Both the position numbers and the translations under genes were made by a program. 60,000 nt of DNA from Nematostella vectensis (taxonomy: Eukaryota > Cnidaria > Anthozoa > Actiniaria > Edwardsiidae): contig NC_064039.1 of assembly GCF_932526225.1 (NCBI RefSeq), forward strand, positions 3,673,001 to 3,733,000. Direction: 5' to 3'. The notes under the pieces were generated by a model, which was not told the DNA's origin, did not search any database, and was given only the letters and a program-made list of their open reading frames with translations. Below are positions 11,401 through 21,975 of the stretch, in pieces; within the stretch, counting starts at the first letter, position 1, and each line of letters opens with the position of its first letter.

Positions 11401-14400
11401 AGGCTCACCACTACTTGAATTTGGTATTTTCAAACTTGAACTAATAATGCTAATCTTTCTTTAGCGTCAATTGTCATCGTCACTGTATTGTTGTGTGTAA
11501 CTCACCACCATTCCCACAACCAAGTAGAGAATGTCTGAGCTACTTGAACAAGACAGTTGACCAGCTGGCAGCTGTTATGGCTAAGGTAGAACAAATAAGC
11601 AAGCACATGTCAGGGGTCAGTCAGGGGAAGTTGGGGGAGGGAGATGGACTCACATTTGGAGGGTTATGTGAGGAATATAAAGCTAGCTAAAGAGATATGT
11701 ATGTCTAGTTGACGAATAATAGTTTCAGTGGGAAGGGGAGGTACAAGAGGAATTGCTAAGCTGAGGTTGGGCAGATGGTATTACAAGGGTGGGCCATGGG
11801 GCGAGGAAAGGGAGATTATTGACTATTGGGGAGGGCTAGAGGAGTTTTAAAGTAGGAGAAAGGGATGATTGTCTAAAAGATATACTAGGGGCTAGTGGAA
11901 TTACTAGGATGGGCATGGGGGAGGGCTAGAAAGGAGGGAATTTTCCAGTGATAATAAGGGATTGATACAAAAATAGAACAAGGGCTAGTGGAAGAGGAAG
12001 ATTTCCAGAATGGTGGGGATTTAAGAGACCATGTAGGAGATACTAGAGAAAGTACTAATAGCAAGGTGTTGTCAGGAGAGGATGGAGAGGCTACACACAT
12101 ATACACACTTTTTTTTGGTCTTTGATTATGTAGGCTATAGCTAGAGTAAGGTGTTGTCAGGAGGAAGATGGAGATGCTATAGGAGAGTGCTAGAACAATG
12201 GGGTTGTGAGGAGGGATGGAGAGTCTATCGGACAAGGCTAGAGCAAGGGGTTGTAGCAGTACATGATCGATAGATGACAGGGGAAGGGAAGGGCTAGACG
12301 GTCAGGTCATTGGAGAGTAGAAAAGAGTTCCATGAAACTAATAGGAAAGACCTAAGAAGGGGTAGATCAGTAGATCATAGGCAGGGCCAAGGGTAAGAAG
12401 GACGCTAATAAGATTTACTAGGGGATTAGTGGGACTTTTAGGTAGATGGAGGTATAAAAGTTAGGTTCGTTGTTACCAATATTTCAGATGTCTTAAAGTC
12501 ATTTAATTCATTTGTTTTATTTCAGCCTGAGAATAACATCCATCTATCAATTATCTCACCACGGAAGTTTCCAGCACTTCAGCTTGTTTTTGATAAGGTA
12601 TGCACTTTTTAGACCATGAATCCACATAATGAGAAGAGAATAAAAATACAAAATAAATTTTCACTTCAAAAGCTTATTTAGATCTTCAGTTATACTTATT
12701 CTGCTTACTGTGACACAGTACTCATTTATGTTTTGTAATTCACAGTCATTACGTGATGATACCAAAGGTATGAAGTCAAAGACTGATTATGCTAAGGAAC
12801 CACAACATATGGCCTGTTTACAGGGAATCATGCTACCAGGTGCTTCAAGCTCCTCTCCACTTCACACATCTCTGTCAGGTATACAGTAGGTCTGTCTGTG
12901 TGTCCGTCCTGCCTGGAATATGAACAAAAGAAAAAACTGAGTGTCATCAACATAAGCATGCACACTTTGGGCATAAACCGTTTTATTACATCAAATAGCT
13001 TGCTTGCATAGAGCATGAACAACAACAGACAAAGGCAGGATCCTTTAGAAATATCACACACTAGACTGACCCTGCCAAATAGTGGAACAGTAGAACTGTT
13101 TCAGACCATATAAAGTATCAGTGTCCTCTATAACAGCAACTTGTTCAGCCATTATGCCAGGGTAACCCCTTCAGGATTTGTGTCAGAGGGGCCCACTCTG
13201 ACTAGTGTGTTGGTTCACAGGATCATCGTCTGGCAGTGCCACCCATTCACACCAAGAAACTGATGCTGCTAATACTGCTGTTAACAGCCCACAAACCATA
13301 CCAGGTAAACAAAAGTCAACAAATCATACCAGGTAAACAGCCCACAAATCATACTAGGATTTAGAAATACTGTAACATAACTGTGGATGTGGCATTGCTG
13401 GTTTTGTTGGCTGAACATTCTAAAAGTACATTGTAATTAGTAGTCTTGAAATACTTATATTAACCAAAAACTGTTGCCATTCTAGATGCTGAACCAGCAC
13501 CAAAGAAGAAAACTAAACCCAAACCCAAACAACAGCCCCAGAGCGAACCCTCATTCCACAGCCAACTACCACAGGTATCACAACCAGGACAAAGTATGGC
13601 TGGTCAACCAATGAAACCAATACCTGGACAAGCCTTACCCGGACAGGCCATTCCTGGGATGCAAGGGCCTTATCAGGTGCAGCCCCCACAAGGTGTGAGC
13701 CCTGGAATGCCAGGATTTCCTGGTGCAAATGTCTCCTTAGGATCCAACATGCCCACCATGCCCGCTGGAACTACAACAGTGAACTTCCAACAACAAGTTC
13801 GACCACAAGTACCCATGCAGCCGGTCCCTGATACTGGAGTACCTCCTGCAATCAGCAAGAACTCGCTGGCATGGAGTGGGACACTGGAGTGGTATGAAAC
13901 GGTATGAGATATTGCTTATGTTTCATATAACTGCAAAATGTGAAATCTGTTAGCATTATTGTAGCTACTCAGAGCTTAATTCAAAAATTTGAATGAAAAA
14001 TATTTGTCTCACAAGACAAATCTGTTTGTCTCACAAGAATGTCTCACAAAGCAAGGAAGTCCTTGGTGAGAGAGTAACAAATCAAATGTTCAATGATTAA
14101 TATTGTCCTTGTTCACTGCAGACTCGGACAGATCTTACTACTCCCACAAGGATCACACGGTCCCTGCAATGTCATATATCTGTTGCACCACAGAATGCAA
14201 TGTAAGTCTATAAAGGAGATTAGAAGTAACAAATCACTGCTAGTTTCTCTTCTAAATTTCAAATAAACAAGAACAGAAGTGTGGCTGGCTAGGGCATTTA
14301 AGCTATTTCAGGAACTGTACTTCGAATTAGTGGTAGCTAATGAGTCTTGTTTTTTAAATTAATTTGAGTGACAACTTAAGTTGTCTCATGGTTTTATTCT

Positions 14401-17400
14401 ACCTACAGAAAAACCGATAAATGGCCGAGCAAGCTTATAATGCAGCTAATCCCTCAGCACCTTCTGGTACGTAGCAGAAAGCAGTATTCAAACATGACAG
14501 CCATTGTTAGCCTTTTAAGAGGAGTTTGTAATTCTGTGTGGAAAACAGGTTCCCAGCTTGTGTGCAGCAAACAAGACCATAACCTGGTGTATTGCTTCTT
14601 TCGATACCAAGTAAATGCCTGTGAGCATGGTCGTTTGGTTGTTTATTGTGTTGATTGGTCTGTTTTGTGCAAAACACTCAAAGTTGCCAGTTCATCCGAG
14701 GTTGAACAATTTTAATTGTTAAAAAGCTTGGAGGTTTACTTTCAGATATAGTAACTTAGCTAGGTCCTGGTGAATTTCATTATCAAAGTGTCCTTGCCCA
14801 TGGTTTTCAGAGGTGTTCTCTGCTTCGTGTATCAATATTTTTCCTCGACACTTTGGGTTTTTTGGCGTCCCACTGGCTGAAAGCACCTCGTAACCTTAAA
14901 TAGAAATTTTATTATATATTATGAAGAGCAGCTTTTGCTGTTTTGGAAGCGTCAGTATGCTAATCTTTTGTTATTTTCTTTAATGTGTAGTCCACTCTTG
15001 GAAGACTATTACAGAACTGCAAGACAGTGGCATTCCACTTCCCAGCAACTGACCCTGATTCTCTCAAAGCCCTCTATGGCGTGATGGCAATGAGAGGAGT
15101 TAAGTTTGTGAGTATATTTCAGGTGGCATTAATGCATCATGAGCAACATGATCCTAATCTTTGTCATCATTTGCGATCATCATCATTATTATTATTATGA
15201 TGACAATTGTTGTAGATATCATTATCATCATCGATTACAATTATTTTAGTCAGCATTATCATTATTACTTTTATGAGGATAATTATTGTTGTCAACATTA
15301 TCACTATTATGATACAATTGTTGTAGTTGTCATTTTTGTGCTACCCCATTTCCTGTTGCAGCCATATAATTGACTTAGTTGTGTTATGATTGATCTTTTG
15401 TGACATATGAAATTTGAACATTGTGTATGTTTCGTAAACTTTTAAGCAAGAGTCAGTTTAATTCAGCTGACCCAAGACAATTAGCATCATCTTCATTCTG
15501 TCTTTTACTTATAATGAATGCCAAATGTGTAAAGAACTAAAAGATGTTACATGTTTGGTGTATTTTAGGCCGGCTGTGTCCACTTCCCTCCTGTTCCTGG
15601 CTGTGAGATCAAAGTGCTACTGCTTATTTACAGTCCAAAGAAGAGAGCATTTGTTGGTCTTATCCCACATGACCAGGTATAGTGCTAGCTAGCAATTTTA
15701 GGATACTAAAGGTAATGCCAGTTTATTTAAGGTTTTAAAGTACATTCGGAGCATACCCCCCTCTTCAGGTAACTGGACAATACTCTCCCCAATACCCTCC
15801 CCAATACCCTCCCCAATACCCTCCCCAATACCCTCCCCAACCACATTGGTTTGATCAGACCACAGCTACCTAACTTGATTGAAGTAAGGGGTCCACCATT
15901 TAACATTTCAGGGGAAATGATGAGCTTTTTTTGTCAAATAGGAGTTTTTGTTGTCATGTAGTAGGAAACGATGCAGTTTGTTTAGACCTGAAGGGAAGAC
16001 TAGTCTGTCTAGCAACAGTATCACGCACAAGCTTGTAAGAAAGGAGTGTGTGACACTAAGAGAAGCTGCTAAGCAGACTAAGCCCCCCTCCTCATTACCT
16101 ACCCCTCATAAGTTTAATGGTTGGTCCTAATTGACGTTAATCCACTGACCTAATGGACGTTGTACTGGGTTCCTTTTCAGGGTAACTTTGTCAATGGAAT
16201 AAGGGTAAGTTGCCGAGCAAGTATTCGACCAGCTTTTAAGCCGCCAATAACATTAAGCCTTAGGAAAGTTTTTTTAAGATTTTGGCTTTTAGAACAACAT
16301 AACTACATCTGTTTGCTTGATAAAGCACTGATAAGGTTATCATGTAAAGCACTCAAGCGAAATTTAACTTGTTCATGGACTTTCCGTTCTTCCTTACTCT
16401 ACCTTTCCATATTGATTTTTATTGTAATCAAATGCCAACTTTTCTATTCGTTTTGCTAACTTGAGTGTCATCTATCTAAGCTTATAGTTTTTTAAACGTC
16501 TTCCCTTTGGTGATTGGATCATAGGCAACATCTTTAATTATTTATTCCCTTTTGAAAAGTTTTGTTTTTCATGGTTATGATGTCCCTGCTAAAAAATTTT
16601 CTGCTTTTCCTGAAAATCATAAATCTGGAAAGTCTTTTGCTCTATATGTTTTCATAAATGTTTTCCTTTGCGATTCAAGATAAGACAATTGCGTTTTATC
16701 TGTTCTTACAGACCGTCCTAGCTAAGTACAAAACCGATCAAGTTAAAAAGGTATGTTTTCTCTGCATATGTTTCTTTTCTTTGTTAGTATGCACCTAAAT
16801 GCAAGCTTTTATAATGTATAAGCACAGTATAAACAAATTCAAATGCTGTTCGCATACTTTTAAACTTGCATCCCACTAGAAAGCTCCTTTTGAACATTTT
16901 AAAGGAATGTGCATTAGTTGTAAGGAACAGTGCAATAATCGCCTAAACCTACAACGATAGCGAGAAATGCCATAATTGATATGATTCAACCGGAACCTCT
17001 GGCTTCATCTACAACCAGTAGGGACAGGTTGAAATACAAAGTAGAGACTGGGAGAAGTACGTAAGAAGAACAGTAGAGACAGGGAAAAATACACTGTAGA
17101 GACAGGGAGAAGTAAGTAAGAAGAACAGTAGAGACAGGGAGAAATACAAAGTAGAGACAGGGAGAGTTACGTAAGAAAAACAGTATAGACAGGGAGAAAT
17201 ACAATGTAGAGACAGGGAGAAATACACTGTAGAGACAGGGAGAAGTAAGTAAGAAGAACAGTATAGACAGGGAGAAATACAAAGTAGAGACAGGGAGAAG
17301 TAAGTAACAAGAACAGTAGAGACAGGGAGAAATACAAAGTAGAGACTGGGAGAAGTACGTTAGAAGAACTGTAGAGACAGGGAGAAGTATGTAAGAAGAA

Positions 17401-17909
17401 CAGTATAGACAGTGAGCAAAATCAGAACCTCGGGGGGGGGCACAATTCAAGGGACACTAAAAAACTTGGTGTCGGGGGGGGCACAATACAAGGGACATAA
17501 AAAAATCTGGGGGCGGGCACAGCCACGCCGCTACTGGTCATTGAGGGGGGAGGGGTGGGGGAGACAGGTCCCCTATTGGCATCAGGCATTACGGCACTGT
17601 ACTCTTAAATTTAAATGCTCTCATTTATCAATGCTTTCAAAGGTTCGTTATTCAAGGGTCGTCCCTTGGCTTTTACCAGGTCTCATAATGTGATGGTCGC
17701 CCTTGACGTTCATATTTCAATTCCAGTTCCAGATGCAAAGACAGCAGCAGCTCCTGGCTGCTCAAATACGTCAGCAGCAGCAAAGTGGGTTTAACCAGCA
17801 GGGTGGATTTGCACCGGCGGCGGGGGGAGTAGCGGGCACGGTTATGCCACAGAACCAGGTCAGTACTATGAGTACCAGTCATCACCACCGGCATAAGCGC
17901 CACATCAAC

Positions 17910-17975
<66 letters not shown>

Positions 17976-20900
17976 CTCCTGCAGTGGGAGTACCTTTAGT
18001 ATAGTCATCATCATGGGTATTAGCGCCACATCACCGATATTGTCCTTTTCACCACCGTAATCATCACTATCATCATCGTCATCATCATCATCATCATCAC
18101 TCCTGCAGTGGGAGTACCTTTAGTATAGTCATCATCATGGGTATTAGCGCCACATCACCGATATTGTCCTTTTCACCACCGTAATCATCACTATCATCAT
18201 CGTCATCATCATCATCATCATCACTCCTGCAGTGGGAGTACCTTTAGTATAGTCATTATCATGGGTATTAGAACCACATCACCGATATTGTCCTTTTCAT
18301 CGCCGTAATTATCATCATTATCATCATCGTCATCATCATTACTCCTGCAGTGGGAGTACCTTTAGTATAGTCATCATCATGGGTATTAGAACCACATCAC
18401 CGATATTGTCCTTTTCATCACCGTAATCATCATTGTCATCATCATCATCATCATCGTCATCATCACAACAACCACTCTATCATAACCACCACCATAATTT
18501 TACCATCTACAACAACAACAGGAACAAACCGCACCACAACAACAGCGCTATCATTCTTATTCAAGTATAACAACCGCAGTCACACGCTAACCAATGTTTT
18601 ACAAACGCCATTTGTAAACCGCGCCCTCTGATTGGTCAAGGGTCCATGTGTTATTAGAGGAAACACGCACCCTTGGCGTCAGCATGTGCGCGCGCTCGCC
18701 CAAACCAGATTGGAACGTAAGAAACATTTAGATTTTTGTATAAAACAATAAGATCTAATTTAATTTTTGCGTTTGCCCTCATGTTTAGATGACGTCACAG
18801 CGTTTAATGAACAAAAGTCACTACTACACCACTGAACAACTCAACTAGACGCACGCAAATATGAGATCTGTTTGTTAAATATTACTTTTAAATTTCACCA
18901 TTATCAGATTATAAGATTATAATCATCATACTGGTCTTTGCTGCATTTTCGCAATTGGCTTCTAACCACACTATTAGCTATCATACTGGTCTTTGCTGCA
19001 TTTTCACAATTGGTTCCTTACCACACTATTAGCGATCATACTGGTCTTTGCTGTATTTTCGCAATTGGTTCCTAACCACACCATCAGCAGTCATACTGGT
19101 CTTTGCTGTATTTTTGCAATTGGTTCCTAACCACACTATCAGCAGTCATACTGGTCTTTGCTGCATTGACGTAGTGTCTCATTTTCGCTCTTGGTTCCTA
19201 GTTTCCCCAGCAAGCCGGCGTCATGCAGCCTGGGAATGCCCAGGCCACGATACCCAACACGCAAAGAGACCAGACCACCATGCTGTCATCCGCTGCCCTA
19301 ATGCCAGCGGCATCCTCGCAGGCTCGAGACAGCATCGTGACGTCAAGCATGGGTATGCAGCAACTCGGCCCGACTGCCTCTATGCCGGTTTCCTTGGCAA
19401 CGCAACCGATCCAGATGAATCAGCAGGAATCTATGGTGAGTCATAGTGGTTATAGGCAAGTCGGCAGAGGGGGTTAACATGCACTCCTATAATAATATAT
19501 AATAATAAATAGGAGGATAATATATAGAGCCCCTGTCAGGCACACCTGACATCTAATTTTTTTTTTAACCCTAAAATTTTAAGACAAGTAATTTGAAATA
19601 AATTTTGAAATATTCATTTTAGAATAAAGTCTTGTACGTTATTTGCCGATTTCAATATTAAATATCACAATAGCCTTTCCAGATCAGTCGATAGAAATTA
19701 ATGCTTCTCGCACTTAAACTTGTTTTGGGTGTTGGTAACAGCTAGAAGACTTGTCCCATAACAGTTGTGTCAATCATCAAGGGAGATCGAATTTTCTAGA
19801 TTGTATGTGTAGCTAGACTGTTGAACTGTTGGTGAAAATAGTTGCTCTACTACGTTCTCTATTGTGTCTAGCTAGACTGTCTCAGTACAGTAAGATTCTA
19901 TAGTTAAACAAGGGCTTCCTTCTTACCTTAAAGCAGAGACCATTGCAGCAAGTTTATCAAAACAATTTGGAGGCGCAGAGAGAACTTGCATTAAAACAGC
20001 AACAACAACAGCAGCAGCTGCAACAACAACAGCAGTTACAACAACAACAATTACAACAACAGCCTTCGCAGCAGCTTCAGCAGCAACAGCAACTTTTGCA
20101 GCAGCTACAATTTCGCAAGCAACTACAGGTAAGCTTGAGCTTCTAACCGTAGCTCGAAAATATTTCTTGGGGAAGAGGGGTAGGGGTATAGAAACTGGGA
20201 GATGTTTCAACACTTACCCACTAGGGGCTCTCCTTTTTCCATGATTTGTTATAATGCTGTGACAAGGATAGGTTTTAAAAGGCGAGCCTTGTTTTAAAAA
20301 TGGAAGCAAAGTGATGAAGACAACGGAAATTAAAGGGGTAGGGAGGAATAAAGGAACGGATATGGAAAGACACAAAAAATCCTAATGCGAGATAAGAAGA
20401 TGTTGGAAAATAAATGTTAATAACGAGGAGAGATAATGAGCAAGGATTTAAAAAATGACTCGGGAAAAAAGAAAGGAGATTTTACATGGTGGTGATATGA
20501 ATATTTTAATTTATAAGCACGTTTATTTTTGTACAGTTGCAGCAACAACAGCAACAGCAATTCCAGGTTCAGCAGCAGACTCAACAGCAGTCTCAGGCAC
20601 ACTCTCAGCTGCGCCACATCCTCCAGCAAGTGCACCAACAGGCGGGTGGACAACCCGGAGCCGCAGCCAACGCCCAACAGGCCATGACCCCGCAGCAGTG
20701 GCAAGTCCGGCAACAGCTGATGACAGCCGCCGCCCAGATCCCTCAGGTCAGCAGCCAACTAAAGCATAGTGTTAACTGTGCCGTATTTATTTCGAATACG
20801 CATCCGGGAGCATTTTTTGGTCTTTGAGGGGGTGCTAATTAGGGAGGGGGGGGGCGTTTTCACTTCTTCTATCGCACCAAGGCTAGTAAGTCAGTTAGCC

Positions 20901-21312
20901 AGCCAGCCAGACAGACAGACAGTAAGTATGTAGGCAAGTAAGTAAGTAAGTAAGTAAGTAAATACTTTATTTAGAATGAGGGTAATACAATATATATGCT
21001 AATAAACTTGTGGATAGAAGAACAAAATATGAAAATGGCGCTCGTATGGTGATGGATGTTGGGTGAGTGGGAGCGCCTCTTCCCATGTTAGCTATTGGGG
21101 GGGGGGGGCACTAAATAACCAGAATTGTATTTTAACAACGCTGTTTTGTTGTGTAGATGAATACGGCTCAGCTGAGCCAATCACAGGGACAGATGTCTCA
21201 GGCCCAGGCTACTCAAGCGCAACTGAACGTTCAGGCGCTTCAGGCACAGGCGGCCCAGTCACAAGGAAACTTCAACCCCGAGAATATGAGTCTGATGGAG
21301 CTTTTGCAGTAG
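5438..21312 (+). CDS. MED25: Mediator of RNA polymerase II transcription subunit 25 (complete, 21 coding exons, 851 aa)
   Basis: MED25 is the Mediator tail/periphery subunit that binds transcriptional activators in the nucleus. Exons: 5438-5553, 6513-6564, 7938-8062, 8283-8346, 8740-8771, 11465-11585, 12526-12597, 12746-12878, 13221-13304, 13486-13901, 14122-14201, 14409-14466, 14991-15107, 15569-15676, 16181-16204, 16712-16750, 17727-17858, 19211-19435, 19937-20128, 20537-20746, 21157-21312. All have GT-AG borders and the frames join with no stop. Residues ~10-220 form the VWA domain ([50 protein letters not shown]). Residues ~393-540 form the ACID/PTOV domain ([51 protein letters not shown]). 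Residues ~545-835 are glutamine-rich and the protein ends SLMELLQ, an LxxLL motif. The human protein is about 747 aa; the extra length here is in the Gln tail. Two acceptors are ambiguous in frame (17727 or 17733; 19202 or 19211). Exons inside the low-complexity tail are the least certain. Confidence 0.93.
6941..7174. repeat. Direct repeat (76-bp period, two copies) with G/C homopolymer tracts, in MED25 intron 2
   Basis: A unit starting AAAAGCACTGCACGTTCCCA occurs at 6941 and again at 7017. Each copy carries a poly-G tract of about 12-16 bases followed by AGGGTGTGCATTCATAGG. A long poly-C tract lies at about 7151-7175. The open frames read through it on the minus strand encode only poly-Pro or poly-Gly and are not genes. 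Confidence 0.85.
8825..11277. mobile_element. 2.45-kb foldback transposon with ~470-bp terminal inverted repeats, in MED25 intron 5
   Basis: Left arm 8825-9290 and right arm 10807-11277 are reverse complements over nearly their full length. They share the outer AGTGTTA...TAGTAAAACCA...CAATACTGGAAATCAAC, an AT-rich block, an array of AATCAACATTG subrepeats (near 9108-9150 and 10950-11035), and an inner GGCCCA...GTGTTATAATAGACCAGGACTC. The arms are imperfect (indels, mismatches), so the insertion is not new. No target-site duplication is clear. The 1.5-kb interior has coding-like minus-strand remnants (about 10104-10790, including a CAECEKK stretch and a [15 protein letters not shown] stretch) broken by frame changes. 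It also has a minus segment at about 9690-9840 rich in Asp/Glu. None is recognised as a transposase. Confidence 0.75.
9354..9457. repeat. Imperfect hairpin inside the foldback element
   Basis: CATGTTT...GAGCA...CATTTGGGTCCG near 9354-9386 pairs with CGGACCCAAATG...CGCTTAAACATG near 9425-9457, giving long imperfect arms around a ~40-nt loop. It is internal to the 8825-11277 element and may be a nested palindromic repeat. Confidence 0.6.
15165..15335. repeat. Degenerate ATC/ATT-rich microsatellite in MED25 intron 13
   Basis: Imperfect runs of ATCATC and ATTATT with interspersed TTGTTGT. The short open frame over it (poly-Ile/His/Tyr) is a repeat artefact. Confidence 0.75.
15785..15840. repeat. 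12-bp tandem repeat (CCAATACCCTCC), ~5 copies, in MED25 intron 14
   Basis: Near-perfect head-to-tail repetition of a 12-mer on the plus strand. No coding or RNA role is evident. Confidence 0.9.
17026..17413. repeat. ~55-bp minisatellite in MED25 intron 16
   Basis: The unit alternates GAGACAGGGAGAAATACAAA and GAGACAGGGAGAAGTAAGTA followed by AGAAGAACAGTA, repeated about seven times with small changes. The minus-strand open frames over it (repeated SLSILFF / PCLYS motifs) result from the repeat and are not a membrane protein gene. Several GTAAGTA blocks on the plus strand look like 5' splice sites, which matters because the array lies inside an intron. Confidence 0.85.
17912..18460. repeat. 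(CAT)n tract followed by four ~125-bp tandem units in MED25 intron 17
   Basis: A pure ATC run of about 20 repeats (17914-17976) leads into units that start ACTCCTGCAGTGGGAGTACC, contain GGGTATTAG and CACATCACCGATATTGTCC, and end in more CAT repeats. About four units reach 18460. The poly-Ser frame that runs from the upstream exon into this tract is read-through past the exon 17 donor (GT at 17859). Confidence 0.85.
18927..19200. repeat. 55-bp minisatellite adjoining the 3' splice site of MED25 exon 18
   Basis: About five units of CATACTGGTCTTTGCTGCAT...CGCAATTGGTTCCTAACCACACTATTAGC. Each carries TTCCTAAC, which fits a branch-point consensus. The last unit is altered and ends TTGGTTCCTAG directly at the exon. 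The array therefore looks like amplification of the 3' splice-site region of this intron. Confidence 0.8.
20885..20964. repeat. AGCC / AGAC / AGTA tetranucleotide tracts in MED25 intron 20
   Basis: Consecutive runs of AGCC, AGAC and AAGT repeats between the last two MED25 coding exons. A poly-G run follows near 21098. Confidence 0.8.
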
Positions 21313-21476
21313 TATGCCTTTTAGATTTAGATATACTACATCAGCGGTATGTGAGCAAAGTTGCCTATATCAGGGCGCTTGTTATTGTCGTCATCATCAT
21401 CTTATCTAACATATGTTGTTCTTTGTCTGGATGGTCTATGGGAAACTGGGGCGAGCACGCATTATTTCCTGTGGTA

Positions 21477-21482
21477 ATAAAA
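21477..21482 (+). terminator. Candidate poly(A) signal (AATAAA) for MED25
   Basis: AATAAA lies 165 bp after the MED25 stop codon at 21310-21312, ahead of the CAT-rich repeat block. It is the first canonical hexamer downstream, but cleavage cannot be shown from sequence alone. Confidence 0.4.
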
Positions 21483-21642
21483 ACACGTGTGTTCCTCGGG
21501 CCTAATGAAAATGGCTCTCATGAAAAACGAAGTAAAACAAGATCTCCTGCAAGTTAGTGTGAAAATGAATAATTCAGACACCATTTAGCGGCCAAAATAG
21601 CAAAAACGATTTTAGCGGAATCCCCAATGTGGTACGAAATTT

Positions 21643-21975
21643 GATATAATCATCATCATCATAATAATCATAACCATCACTGTCGTCATCATCATTATCA
21701 TCATCATCGTCATCATTATCATCATAACCATCACTGTCGTCATCATCATTATCATCATCATCGTCATCATTATCATCATAACCATCATTGTCATCATCAT
21801 CATTATCTTCATCATCATTATTATTATCATAACCATCACTGTCATCATCATCAGCAGCAGCAGCAGAATGTCGCTGTTATTATCCTAACCAATCATTATC
21901 TTTATCATCTACATCATCATCATCATAACCATCCTTGTAATCGTCATCGTCATCATCAAAACCATCATTATCACC
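21643..21975. repeat. CAT-rich satellite with ~57-66-bp higher-order units
   Basis: Runs of ATC interrupted by repeated CATAACCATCACTGTCGTC and CATTATCATCATCATCGTC. The poly-Met/Ile minus-strand frame over it is an artefact. Confidence 0.85.

Noticed and set aside
16986-17450. Leu/Ser/Phe-rich minus-strand frame resembling a membrane protein
   Set aside because: It lies exactly on the 55-bp intronic minisatellite; hydrophobicity comes from the antisense of a purine-rich repeat.
17703-17999. Poly-Ser frame after MED25 exon 17
   Set aside because: A GT donor follows CAGAACCAG at 17858; the Ser run is the intronic (ATC)n tract and the next exon joins in frame.
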